40,366 bases of DNA, taken from NCBI GenBank assembly GCA_965370495.1, contig CBDUUV010000007.1, forward strand, positions 1-40,366. The letters run 5' to 3'. Shown piece by piece: positions 1 through 6,760 of the stretch. Within the stretch, counting starts at the first letter, position 1, and every line of letters begins with the position of its first letter. The notes beneath the pieces are model-generated. The model worked only from the letters and a program-made list of their open reading frames with translations. It was not told the origin of the DNA and ran no database searches. The translations under genes and the position numbers were made by a program. This DNA is from Krumholzibacterium sp965370495. Its GTDB lineage: Bacteria > Krumholzibacteriota > Krumholzibacteriia > Krumholzibacteriales > Krumholzibacteriaceae.

Positions 1-60
1 ATCCCCTAATCTATCTCATCAAGCATTCAGCTTCGTGCGGCCGTGACAGCCGAGCCTTCT

Positions 61-97
61 CAGGCGAGTGCGCAAATGCCTCTGTTATATGAAACCC
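61..97. repeat. Left arm of a 37-bp imperfect inverted repeat around the lipoprotein gene
   Basis: Read in reverse complement, this segment matches 981-1017 at 31 of 37 positions. The best block includes TTCATATAACAGA. The two arms sit about 80 bp before the start and 60 bp after the stop of the AT-rich lipoprotein gene at 175-921. The similarity seems to continue outwards more weakly, with TCACGGCC/TTACGGCC-like blocks. Arms this alike around a single gene suggest ends of a mobile or cassette-like unit, but no recombinase is present. The rest of 1-174 shows no gene, only the ribosome-binding site of the lipoprotein gene. Confidence 0.6.
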
Positions 98-174
98 GCC
101 TGTAATTGAAGCTCCATGGCCTTGTTTTTGCTTCTTTTTAGAATTTCTAGAATAGTGTTTTCTGGAGGATCTAA

Positions 175-921
175 ATGAAAACAACAATAATAATCACAAT
201 AACTATAATTCTTCTTATTTCAATTGGTTGTGGAGAACAAACAATTGTAGAATATCAGAACCCTACTGATCAGGAATTGGAAGCTATAGTAAAAGGCAAT
301 AGCCTTACCCTACTTGATGCTGTTGAGTTATTTGCCCTCGATAATGGTGGGGAATACCCAGAAAGTGTTGATTCAGATACTACCTATATAGGCAAAGTCT
401 TGGTAGATTATCTGCCCGAAGGTGAAAGACTGATCAATCCCTTCACCGGGCTCAGAGACCAACCAATAGATTCGGTTCCTACATCACCCGGTGCAATCGG
501 CTATTATCGGTATAATCCCAACATTAATGTTTATTTTATACAAGGATTTGGTGCTAATTCGATTATTATTGAACACGATAATATCGAAGAATTAGAAGCT
601 CTTGTTATAGCCGATTGTCTAGAATTACAACGTGCTGTTGAAGCTTGGCGAAGTGATTTTTCTCAGGATCATTACCCCTATAACAACTATGATTGGAATG
701 ACTTTGGTAATTCAGTCTCGGATTACTTGCCTGGTGGAGAACTAATGAAAAACCGTTTTACTAAGGCGCCTTACGAACCAAGAGAGTGGAATGGTATGCC
801 AGCTGGATGGGGTGCAATTGGCTACGAATGTAAATTAATAAATTCAATACCCGTAGGGTATACAATTACTGCAAAAGGATTTGAACCAGACGTTGATATT
901 TTTCAAATAAGCATTAACTGA
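175..921 (+). CDS. Lipoprotein with two tandem pseudopilin-like domains
   Basis: This is a 248-residue secreted lipoprotein of unknown function. Residues 1-18 form a hydrophobic signal peptide ending in a lipobox (ISIGC, Cys19). The mature part is an internal duplication: about residues 34-125 and 139-236 each begin with a helix-like stretch, then a G/D-x-YP-type turn. Each continues with DYLPxGE, an N-x-FT block, a GAIGY motif and a closing GF strand. This order resembles the C-terminal globular domain of type II secretion/type IV pilins (GspG-like) without the N-terminal pilin helix. The start has a good Shine-Dalgarno (GGAGG, five bases before ATG). Base composition is clearly more AT-rich than the genes from 2173 onward, and the gene is bracketed by inverted repeats, so recent acquisition is likely. 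The pseudopilin relationship is inferred by eye. Confidence 0.75.
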   Translation: MKTTIIITITIILLISIGCGEQTIVEYQNPTDQELEAIVKGNSLTLLDAVELFALDNGGEYPESVDSDTTYIGKVLVDYLPEGERLINPFTGLRDQPIDSVPTSPGAIGYYRYNPNINVYFIQGFGANSIIIEHDNIEELEALVIADCLELQRAVEAWRSDFSQDHYPYNNYDWNDFGNSVSDYLPGGELMKNRFTKAPYEPREWNGMPAGWGAIGYECKLINSIPVGYTITAKGFEPDVDIFQISIN

Positions 922-980
922 GGTTACAACAAAGGCTTTCTTGTTTATCATAAAAACTGATTACACTTGTGAACGAAGGT

Positions 981-1017
981 GGGCTTCATATAACAGATGC
1001 GCTTGCGTACTCACCTG
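981..1017. repeat. Right arm of the 37-bp imperfect inverted repeat
   Basis: This is the partner of 61-97, with 31 of 37 positions complementary. It lies in the 142-bp gap between the convergent stops of the lipoprotein gene (921) and the beta-propeller gene (1064). Confidence 0.6.
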
Positions 1018-1020
1018 TTA

Positions 1021-1043
1021 CGGCCCCTGCTTGTGCAGGGCCC
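1021..1043. terminator. GC-rich hairpin between convergent genes
   Basis: GGCCCCTGC and GCAGGGCC can pair around a TTGT loop with one bulged C, giving a strong stem between two convergent stop codons. No T-run follows on either strand. It may therefore be a weak bidirectional terminator, or simply the folded core of the mobile-element-like end next to it. Confidence 0.3.
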
Positions 1044-1054
1044 GCGCCAGGTAT

Positions 1055-1074
1055 GTAGTAGTGCTAATTCTCTG
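1055..1074. repeat. Arm of a 20-bp inverted repeat at the 3' end of the beta-propeller gene
   Basis: The reverse complement of this segment matches 2067-2086 at 18 of 20 positions (core GAATTAGCACTA). It overlaps the last codons and the TAG stop of the minus-strand gene 1064-2044, so one arm is partly coding. Confidence 0.6.
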
Positions 1075-2044
1075 AATCAGCAGACCATCTATAGAAAACG
1101 ATACCTCTGTTTTCAGTATATATACGATAAAAGCGTGCTTCGCAGTCGAATTCATACGACGTACAGGATGCATATGTTGCCCAAGTTTCATATTCTATTG
1201 TTTTTCGTTTTCCAATAATCCGACCGTTCCAAGTAATTATTGAGGGTGTTAAATCATATCCAGCACTTCCCAGAAAGCATTTCCCATCTTTTGAATGACG
1301 TCTGACATTAATATATATTGATGTCAGATCATCCTCGGGACAAATAATTCCGATGAATGTACCACTGCCATCGTATAATTCTCGATTGCCATTTATTTCA
1401 TTCAAATTGATTCGTCCAGATTCAAATACTTTTCCGTCAATCCCAATTGCATGGTCTTCCTTCTTCACGATCTTTCCGTCACGAACCAGAGGATACGATT
1501 TATCGTAAACCGCGTCGTAAATCCATACACCGTTGCTAGGTCCTATATTAAGACTTGTGGCACCGCCTATGTAGCTATTCCCGTTCTTACTGCGACTGAT
1601 GTTAGGATTATAAAGTTTCAATGTTGTCAGTTTCTCACCAGTAGTAAGATCAAAGGAATATATATATACGTTGGATTCTCCTTCCGGAGGAATTCCACCG
1701 CCTTCTCGAAGGATATAGATAACACTTTCGTGAACCAACAATTCACTTCCGGGCACTTTCCCCCGAGTACCCTTAAGAGTAACCGCTTTTATAAAGTTAC
1801 CTGAAATATCATAGATTTTAACATTATTCTGAAAACGATCACTCACATATATATGATTACTGTCAATATAGAAAGCTCCAACGGGTGATGTATCTTCACA
1901 TTTCTCAATACCTTCAAACCCATATTCATCATCTTCGTATCCATATTCTGCAATTAGAACAGTTTCAACCGGCCATTCCTGGATTTCAGATAATGGGACA
2001 CCATGAAATAAGCAGATGATTGCTATGAGACTTAAGAAACGCAC
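1064..2044 (-). CDS. Secreted beta-propeller-like protein of unknown function
   Basis: This 326-residue protein has a Sec-type signal peptide (about residues 1-19). The mature part reads like a six-bladed NHL/6-bladed-propeller family protein: repeated strand pairs such as HIYVSDRFQNNVKIYDISG (about residues 65-85) followed by further I-Y-S/W-I-Y-D strands. Such proteins act as extracellular binding scaffolds, but no ligand or catalytic motif is visible. The start codon is GTG at 2044, with AGAGGTGAT just upstream. An ATG two bases upstream is out of frame and hits a stop after three codons. The gene is AT-rich like the lipoprotein gene it converges on, is bracketed by a separate 20-bp inverted repeat, and has no operon partners. 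It may be a recent acquisition. Confidence 0.65.
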   Translation of the reverse strand: MRFLSLIAIICLFHGVPLSEIQEWPVETVLIAEYGYEDDEYGFEGIEKCEDTSPVGAFYIDSNHIYVSDRFQNNVKIYDISGNFIKAVTLKGTRGKVPGSELLVHESVIYILREGGGIPPEGESNVYIYSFDLTTGEKLTTLKLYNPNISRSKNGNSYIGGATSLNIGPSNGVWIYDAVYDKSYPLVRDGKIVKKEDHAIGIDGKVFESGRINLNEINGNRELYDGSGTFIGIICPEDDLTSIYINVRRHSKDGKCFLGSAGYDLTPSIITWNGRIIGKRKTIEYETWATYASCTSYEFDCEARFYRIYTENRGIVFYRWSADSEN

Positions 2045-2066
2045 ATCACCTCTACAATCGTTTCAT

Positions 2067-2086
2067 CAGGGAATTAGCACTATTAC
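2067..2086. repeat. Arm of the 20-bp inverted repeat upstream of the beta-propeller gene
   Basis: This partners 1055-1074 (18/20 complementary) and lies about 20 bases upstream of the GTG start at 2044. The remaining sequence to 2172 holds no gene and no clear terminator for the GWxTD gene that ends at 2173. Confidence 0.55.
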
Positions 2087-2172
2087 GTATAACAATGAAA
2101 CTCATGTACTTTTAAAACTGCATATCCCTGGACAAGCCCTGTGATCCGGGCCGGCCTTGCCGTCCCTGACTC

Positions 2173-3834
2173 CTATTCCAGTATGGAAAAGTTCGATCGC
2201 TTTTCTATTGTTTCACGAGTTCGTCTGTCCATCACCGAGACGATAAGCTGGAAGGTCCCTTCCCACAGGTTATTTGTCGCGATCTCAAGCCGCTGTGTTT
2301 GCGTAGATCCAAACCCCTTCGTCTCGAACTCCGAGCTTATCGCTGGAGGAGGTTCTTCCAGCACGGGGCCTTTCCTCCTCTTGGTGATCGGGATGATCTT
2401 GTAATCGACAGTATAGAAAGCGAGCCCTTCACTGTCCGTATCCAGTCCGTACATCTCGAAGTAAAATGTAAGGGGAAAGGGAATCTTGTAAGCATGCAGG
2501 GGATGGGGAACGACCTGCAGATCACCCTTCTGAAACTTTACGACACCTTCTGCCTTTCGGATCGTGCTGGCGAAAAGTATGTCGCTGAGAGCAAACCTGT
2601 CGTCCATCGATGGCAGTTCGATATTGGTTCGGAACGCGCCCTGACGTTGTGACCCCAGATCTGTGGCTTCGATCCCGATTCTGTAGTATCCCGGACTGAG
2701 TGCCAGGACCAGCTGCCCCGGGATATGTCCCGGCCCCTGCCATACGTCACCGCCGGTCTGTGATATATTGACGATGTCACTGCTTTCGGCGACTTTTCTG
2801 AATTCCAGGTCGCGTACAAGGACTTCAAGCCTGATATTCGCGCTGAGCATATTGGCTTTTCGCTGGAATTTTATCTCACGAACAGGGATCTCGAAATTGA
2901 TCTCAGTGCGGATCACTCCCATGCCGCCGTTGAAAGTGGTGATATCAAAGAAGATGGGGAGCTGGTCATCTTTTAATTCACAGGAGTATATTACCGGGTT
3001 TTCCCTGAGATACTTCTGGAAGTTGTTTCTTCGTTTCTGGTTTTTCTCTGCCTCGATAGCGGCGATCATGTCTCTGCCCATTTCCGCCCTGATATCAGGG
3101 TCCGCCATATAGTCGATCTTGTCCGGGTTGAAACGTGAAATTGCCTCGAGTGTTTTCGATGGAGAGTTGGTGAGGATCTCAACAGGGGTGAATGTCAGGT
3201 ATTCCGACAAGGCTTTTAGTTTGTCCAACTGTTCACGGCCCGTAAGGCCGTATGTCTCGAAAGCGTAGATGAATTCACCTTTAAGGTTGAAATTCTGGAA
3301 TGCGACTATCATATCAAGGGACTTGTAATACCACAGTTCGCCGGGAGGGATCATCCTGTAGAAACCGATATTTGCCGATATCGATCTTCTTGCAGCAGGC
3401 ATACCCCATCTGATCAGTGTTTCGCCGCGCCTGTCCCATCCTGGCGCTTTTTTCATCTTGAAGAGTTCCCTTGAGAGCTGCACCCTGGTTTCGTGCTCGA
3501 TCCTCCGCTCGTTTTTTTCAGTCGCGGGTGTCGGATCCAATTCAATCCAGTAGCGGTCGATCCATTCGTTTCGCCCGGTTTCTGTCGGTTTTGACAAAAG
3601 TTGTTTCATCTGATGTTTGTTCAGTGAATAACGCAGCCCGAAATAGGTGACCAACTCACGGGTCGACAGCTTTTTCAAAAGAGCGGTTTCACCATCGAAT
3701 TTTTCGGACATCCCTGGTGATGGGAGAAAGAACTGAAGCAGGAAAAATGTAACGATACCCAGGGCGGCACGCCTGGATGTGGTAGCGCCCGGGACGGCAA
3801 GCCTGTAATTCGTCGATATTCTGGTCATATCCAT
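2173..3834 (-). CDS. GWxTD domain-containing protein
   Basis: This 553-residue protein is probably secreted: a basic N-terminus (R-rich to about residue 22) is followed by a hydrophobic stretch at about 25-38. The family hallmark sits near residues 130-150 as PGWDRRGETLIRWGMP. This corresponds to the GWxTD(R)G...YIxYGxP signature but lacks the canonical TD spacing. It is followed by a conserved ELWYY and aromatic strands ending in FIYAFETYG. The C-terminal half (about 290-553) is beta-rich. GWxTD proteins are common in FCB-group genomes and have no firmly established function. The gene is last in a minus-strand run after lptF and lptG, 61 bp behind lptG, which suggests an outer-membrane or envelope-assembly role. 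The ATG at 3834 has a GAGG eight bases upstream. Confidence 0.75.
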   Translation of the reverse strand: MDMTRISTNYRLAVPGATTSRRAALGIVTFFLLQFFLPSPGMSEKFDGETALLKKLSTRELVTYFGLRYSLNKHQMKQLLSKPTETGRNEWIDRYWIELDPTPATEKNERRIEHETRVQLSRELFKMKKAPGWDRRGETLIRWGMPAARRSISANIGFYRMIPPGELWYYKSLDMIVAFQNFNLKGEFIYAFETYGLTGREQLDKLKALSEYLTFTPVEILTNSPSKTLEAISRFNPDKIDYMADPDIRAEMGRDMIAAIEAEKNQKRRNNFQKYLRENPVIYSCELKDDQLPIFFDITTFNGGMGVIRTEINFEIPVREIKFQRKANMLSANIRLEVLVRDLEFRKVAESSDIVNISQTGGDVWQGPGHIPGQLVLALSPGYYRIGIEATDLGSQRQGAFRTNIELPSMDDRFALSDILFASTIRKAEGVVKFQKGDLQVVPHPLHAYKIPFPLTFYFEMYGLDTDSEGLAFYTVDYKIIPITKRRKGPVLEEPPPAISSEFETKGFGSTQTQRLEIATNNLWEGTFQLIVSVMDRRTRETIEKRSNFSILE

Positions 3835-3895
3835 GTATCTATCCTCGCTTTTATTCTACCTGTTTTATTTACCGAAGCCGGGTAACCCGGACTGT

Positions 3896-4975
3896 TCATC
3901 GATTAGCTTTATGCAGCAGCAACCCGCCTACGGCAAGGAATATGATATTTCCGGACCAGGCCGCGAGAAGTGGAGGTACCACGCCGCTGTGGCCCAGAGC
4001 TTGTCCTATCCTCAGTATTCCGTAATAGGTGAAACTTACAAGTAACGTAAGACCGAATCCTGTAGCCATGGATGTTTTTTTCTTTGCCGACGAAAGAGCG
4101 ACTCCTATTATCGCGAATATAAGGTTCGTAAACGGAAAGCTGAATTTAAAATAAAGGTCGACCATGTATTTGTCAACCGAGCCGCCGCCTCTTTTCACCT
4201 TGTCAATATAATTTTTGAGTTCACCAAAGTTCATTTCTTCCGGTTCGATATTCTTTTTGGCGAAATCTTTAGGTGTTTCAGGCAGGTAATCCATATCTAT
4301 TCTCGAGAAGGGAGTAATATCTTCGCCTGCTTCCTTGAATATCCTGATGGCCCCGTCGATAAATATCCATTTGATACCGTTCCAGAAAGCTTTTTTCGCA
4401 TCAATTCTTTTTTTCAGAGTCGCGCCATCGTATTCCTGGACGATAACATTTGTCATCATTTTCATCGATATATCGTATTTTTCGGCATAATAGGTCCTGT
4501 TATTTTCACCCTGGTAATAAAGGTAGTGTTTGTATCTGAGCGAACCTGGCTTTTTGCTTTTCTTTATATCGACAGTCATTATTTCTTCGGCATGCCGTTT
4601 TGCGCCGGGAACAACGATATCATTGAGGAGTATCGAGAAGCCCGTAATAATAAGAGCAGAAACAAAAAGGGGCATAGCCAGCCTGATCAGAGAGGTGCCC
4701 GAGGATATAAAAGCGGTGAGCTCATTGTCCCGCGACAGTTTTCCAAGGGTAAATACTGTAGCGAGAAGGACGGCAACAGGAGTGATGAGCATAATGATCC
4801 AGGGAAACTCGAAGATGTAATATGATACCGCCTGGACGATGGTAGCGTCACCATCTATAAATTTGTCGATTTTTTCACTGATATCGACAGTGATATAGAT
4901 CGCGATAAACGCAAACAGTCCAATAAGGATGTTATGCCAGAAATTCGATAGTATATATCTGTCACTTATCCTCAT
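3896..4975 (-). CDS. lptG: LptG-like lipopolysaccharide export permease (YjgP/YjgQ family)
   Basis: This is one of two transmembrane permeases that, with the LptB ATPase, extract lipopolysaccharide from the inner membrane for transport to the outer membrane. The 359-residue length is typical of the family. Two N-terminal helices and a helix pair near 50-120 contain the family block LGKLSRDNELTAFISSG. A periplasmic beta-jellyroll domain (about 130-260) follows, then three C-terminal helices (about 275-355) containing FSFPFTNLIFAIIGVALSS. It lies 39 bp behind its paralogue and is probably cotranscribed with it. The ATG at 4975 is preceded by a GGAAG-type site. LptF versus LptG identity is assigned from gene order and compactness and could be reversed. 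No lptB lies in this window. Confidence 0.9.
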   Translation of the reverse strand: MRISDRYILSNFWHNILIGLFAFIAIYITVDISEKIDKFIDGDATIVQAVSYYIFEFPWIIMLITPVAVLLATVFTLGKLSRDNELTAFISSGTSLIRLAMPLFVSALIITGFSILLNDIVVPGAKRHAEEIMTVDIKKSKKPGSLRYKHYLYYQGENNRTYYAEKYDISMKMMTNVIVQEYDGATLKKRIDAKKAFWNGIKWIFIDGAIRIFKEAGEDITPFSRIDMDYLPETPKDFAKKNIEPEEMNFGELKNYIDKVKRGGGSVDKYMVDLYFKFSFPFTNLIFAIIGVALSSAKKKTSMATGFGLTLLVSFTYYGILRIGQALGHSGVVPPLLAAWSGNIIFLAVGGLLLHKANR

Positions 4976-5014
4976 ACATCACTTCCGGAAGATAGCGTGT
5001 AACCGGTAACAGCT

Positions 5015-6418
5015 TTAGAATATAACGGCCCTGTTCTTTCCACGCCACCTTTTCCGGAGATTGAATCTGTCCCAGTTGATTGTCTGCGATTCCCGGACCG
5101 TGCTCCAGAGAAGCAGTACAGCTGCCAGGAGCAGGACGAAATTAGGCAGCCACATGGCCAGCCATGCCGGCACATATTGTCTGTCGGCAAATTTTTCACC
5201 GCTGATAAGGAACATATAGTAGATGAGAAAGAAAAAGATGCTGAACCCGATTGAAGTTGTCATTCCCTTCTTGCCGGCCCTTATTGCCAGGGGAGCTCCA
5301 AGCAGTACGAATATGATACAGCTAAAGGGGATAGAGAACTTCTTGTGTATTTCGACCTGGTATTTGCAGATAAGCCTTTTGCACGAATGGATTATCCGTG
5401 TGGCTCCCTCGATGTCATGCAGCGTTTTTTCGACCGGGTCCGTGACCGCTCTGCGCAGCCTGGCGGACGATGGAGTGTCGGACGCAACGTGTTCCGGCAC
5501 CTTCTGTGCAACCAGTTTTGTCAGTTCCGGGATGGCTGCCGAAAGTTTCGCAATCATGGTGCGAGCGGCATCCTGGTGCATGGCCATTCTGTATCCGTCT
5601 TTTTCCAACCGTTTATCCGAGATCTTTTTCCACATCATTTTGACATTCATTTCCCTGTCAGTCCTGTGGGTGCGTTCCGACCTGTCGAGGCTTCTGTCGA
5701 TGTCATGCATGTTGATCGTGAAATTGCTAAAGAGGGTTTTCCGGTAAGTCGAAACGTCTTTGGGGTCGGGCATTTCGTGGATCTCACCATCTTCGAGCTC
5801 AAACCTGAGGACGTTGTCTTCCTCGATGAAATACATCTTTCCCCTGTCAGCCACTATGGTGGTGGGTATACCGCCTTTGCGTTTCTTGAATATCTGGATA
5901 TCCCGGATCTCTCCTGTCTTGTCGTTCTTTTCACGTACCAGGATGGTGTATCCCTCGATCGCACTGCTGAAGATATTTTCCTTGATCTCGAGTGTCGGTT
6001 TCATCTTCTGGATATCGATATAGAGGTTCAGGCACTTATGGTTGCTTTCGGGGAGGATCGCGTTGTTGTAGTATGTGAGGCCGAGGCCGAGAAGTATGGA
6101 GGCAACCAGTACGGGAGCTATCATTCTGTAGAGAGAAACCCCGCTGGATTTCATCGCCGTTATCTCGTTTTCCGAGGCAAGCTGTCCGAACGCCATCATC
6201 GTGGCTGGCATGACGGACATTGGTATAATTAATGCGAACATGTGTCCTAGACTAAGTATGAAAAACTCGAGAACCACGAAGAAGTTGACTCCCTTGCCTA
6301 TGAAAAGATTGAGATAACGGAAGATAAAGTCCATAACGAAGACAAAGGTAATGATCGACAGCCCGAATATGTAGGGAGGAAAATGCAGCTTAAGAATGTA
6401 TCGGTCAAGAATATGCAT
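5015..6418 (-). CDS. lptF: LptF-like lipopolysaccharide export permease with an enlarged C-terminal insertion
   Basis: This is the paralogous permease of the LptB2FG lipopolysaccharide extractor. Helices lie near residues 15-40, 45-80 and 95-125, with the family block FGQLASENEITAMKSSGVS. A periplasmic domain rich in beta strands spans about 130-235. The last three helices carry KFSIPFSCIIFVLLGAPLA at about 360-380. At 467 residues it is about 100 longer than its partner. The extra part (about 240-355) is charged and helix-like, and sits between the jellyroll and the last helices. It is first in the minus-strand operon, and its start faces the 342-bp divergent spacer shared with sprA. A clear Shine-Dalgarno is not visible. 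Confidence 0.88.
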   Translation of the reverse strand: MHILDRYILKLHFPPYIFGLSIITFVFVMDFIFRYLNLFIGKGVNFFVVLEFFILSLGHMFALIIPMSVMPATMMAFGQLASENEITAMKSSGVSLYRMIAPVLVASILLGLGLTYYNNAILPESNHKCLNLYIDIQKMKPTLEIKENIFSSAIEGYTILVREKNDKTGEIRDIQIFKKRKGGIPTTIVADRGKMYFIEEDNVLRFELEDGEIHEMPDPKDVSTYRKTLFSNFTINMHDIDRSLDRSERTHRTDREMNVKMMWKKISDKRLEKDGYRMAMHQDAARTMIAKLSAAIPELTKLVAQKVPEHVASDTPSSARLRRAVTDPVEKTLHDIEGATRIIHSCKRLICKYQVEIHKKFSIPFSCIIFVLLGAPLAIRAGKKGMTTSIGFSIFFFLIYYMFLISGEKFADRQYVPAWLAMWLPNFVLLLAAVLLLWSTVRESQTINWDRFNLRKRWRGKNRAVIF

Positions 6419-6760
6419 ATCAGTGATTTACAAGGTTATTATTAAAAGTTTCGTGTTGCTCCGGAACATAAAATGAAATGGCGCAATCTCCCTTCCGGGG
6501 CTTAGGAAGCTTTGTTCTGAAAAATACGATCTTTGCGCCTGTTCCCCTCTGGTTATCACTCAGATGCAGCCAGCAGGGGGTTGGTGTGCTTGTACCTTTT
6601 TGTGGACAGGGAAAGGGGATTTTGTCTCTTTTATTGGACATCGGCATGGTTGCTTTCGATATGATTATCCTTTATCTGCTACCGGGCTTATTGCTGGTAA
6701 TCTAACATATAATCGTTTGAGTGGGACAGGGTTTTTTAGCATTTTTCTCAGTGAGGGTGG
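6419..6760. other. Divergent intergenic spacer between lptF and sprA
   Basis: These 342 bp have no convincing gene. The short reading frames here have no family resemblance and overlap on both strands. The spacer should carry the promoters for both diverging units. The clearest element is a TATAAT at 6708-6713 facing sprA, with no good -35 box at normal spacing. GAGGG precedes the sprA ATG by four bases. The lptF side is AT-rich (TTAATAATAA on the minus strand near 6435) without a clear consensus promoter. Confidence 0.5.
6708..6713 (+). promoter_or_regulatory. Candidate -10 element for sprA
   Basis: This is a perfect TATAAT 47 bp before the sprA start codon. The region 16-18 bp upstream (GGGCTTA) is a poor -35, so the assignment rests on the -10 alone. 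Confidence 0.35.

Noticed and set aside
61..1100. Integron attC sites flanking the lipoprotein gene
   Set aside because: The arms have TAACAG/CTGTTA ends like attC cores. An attC site should contain both of its own arms on one side of the gene, and neither side shows the partner arm within the visible sequence. No integrase is present.
3878..3890. Terminator between lptG and the GWxTD gene
   Set aside because: CCGGGTAACCCGG is palindromic, but the stem is only 5 bp with a 3-base loop and no T-run follows.
5345..6232. 295-codon plus-strand reading frame
   Set aside because: It lies wholly antisense to lptF, which has clear family motifs. It has no recognisable domain.
6634..6665. TTGGAC/TATGAT promoter for sprA
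   Set aside because: The spacer is 20 bp, too long for a normal sigma-70 promoter. The TATAAT at 6708 is the better candidate.
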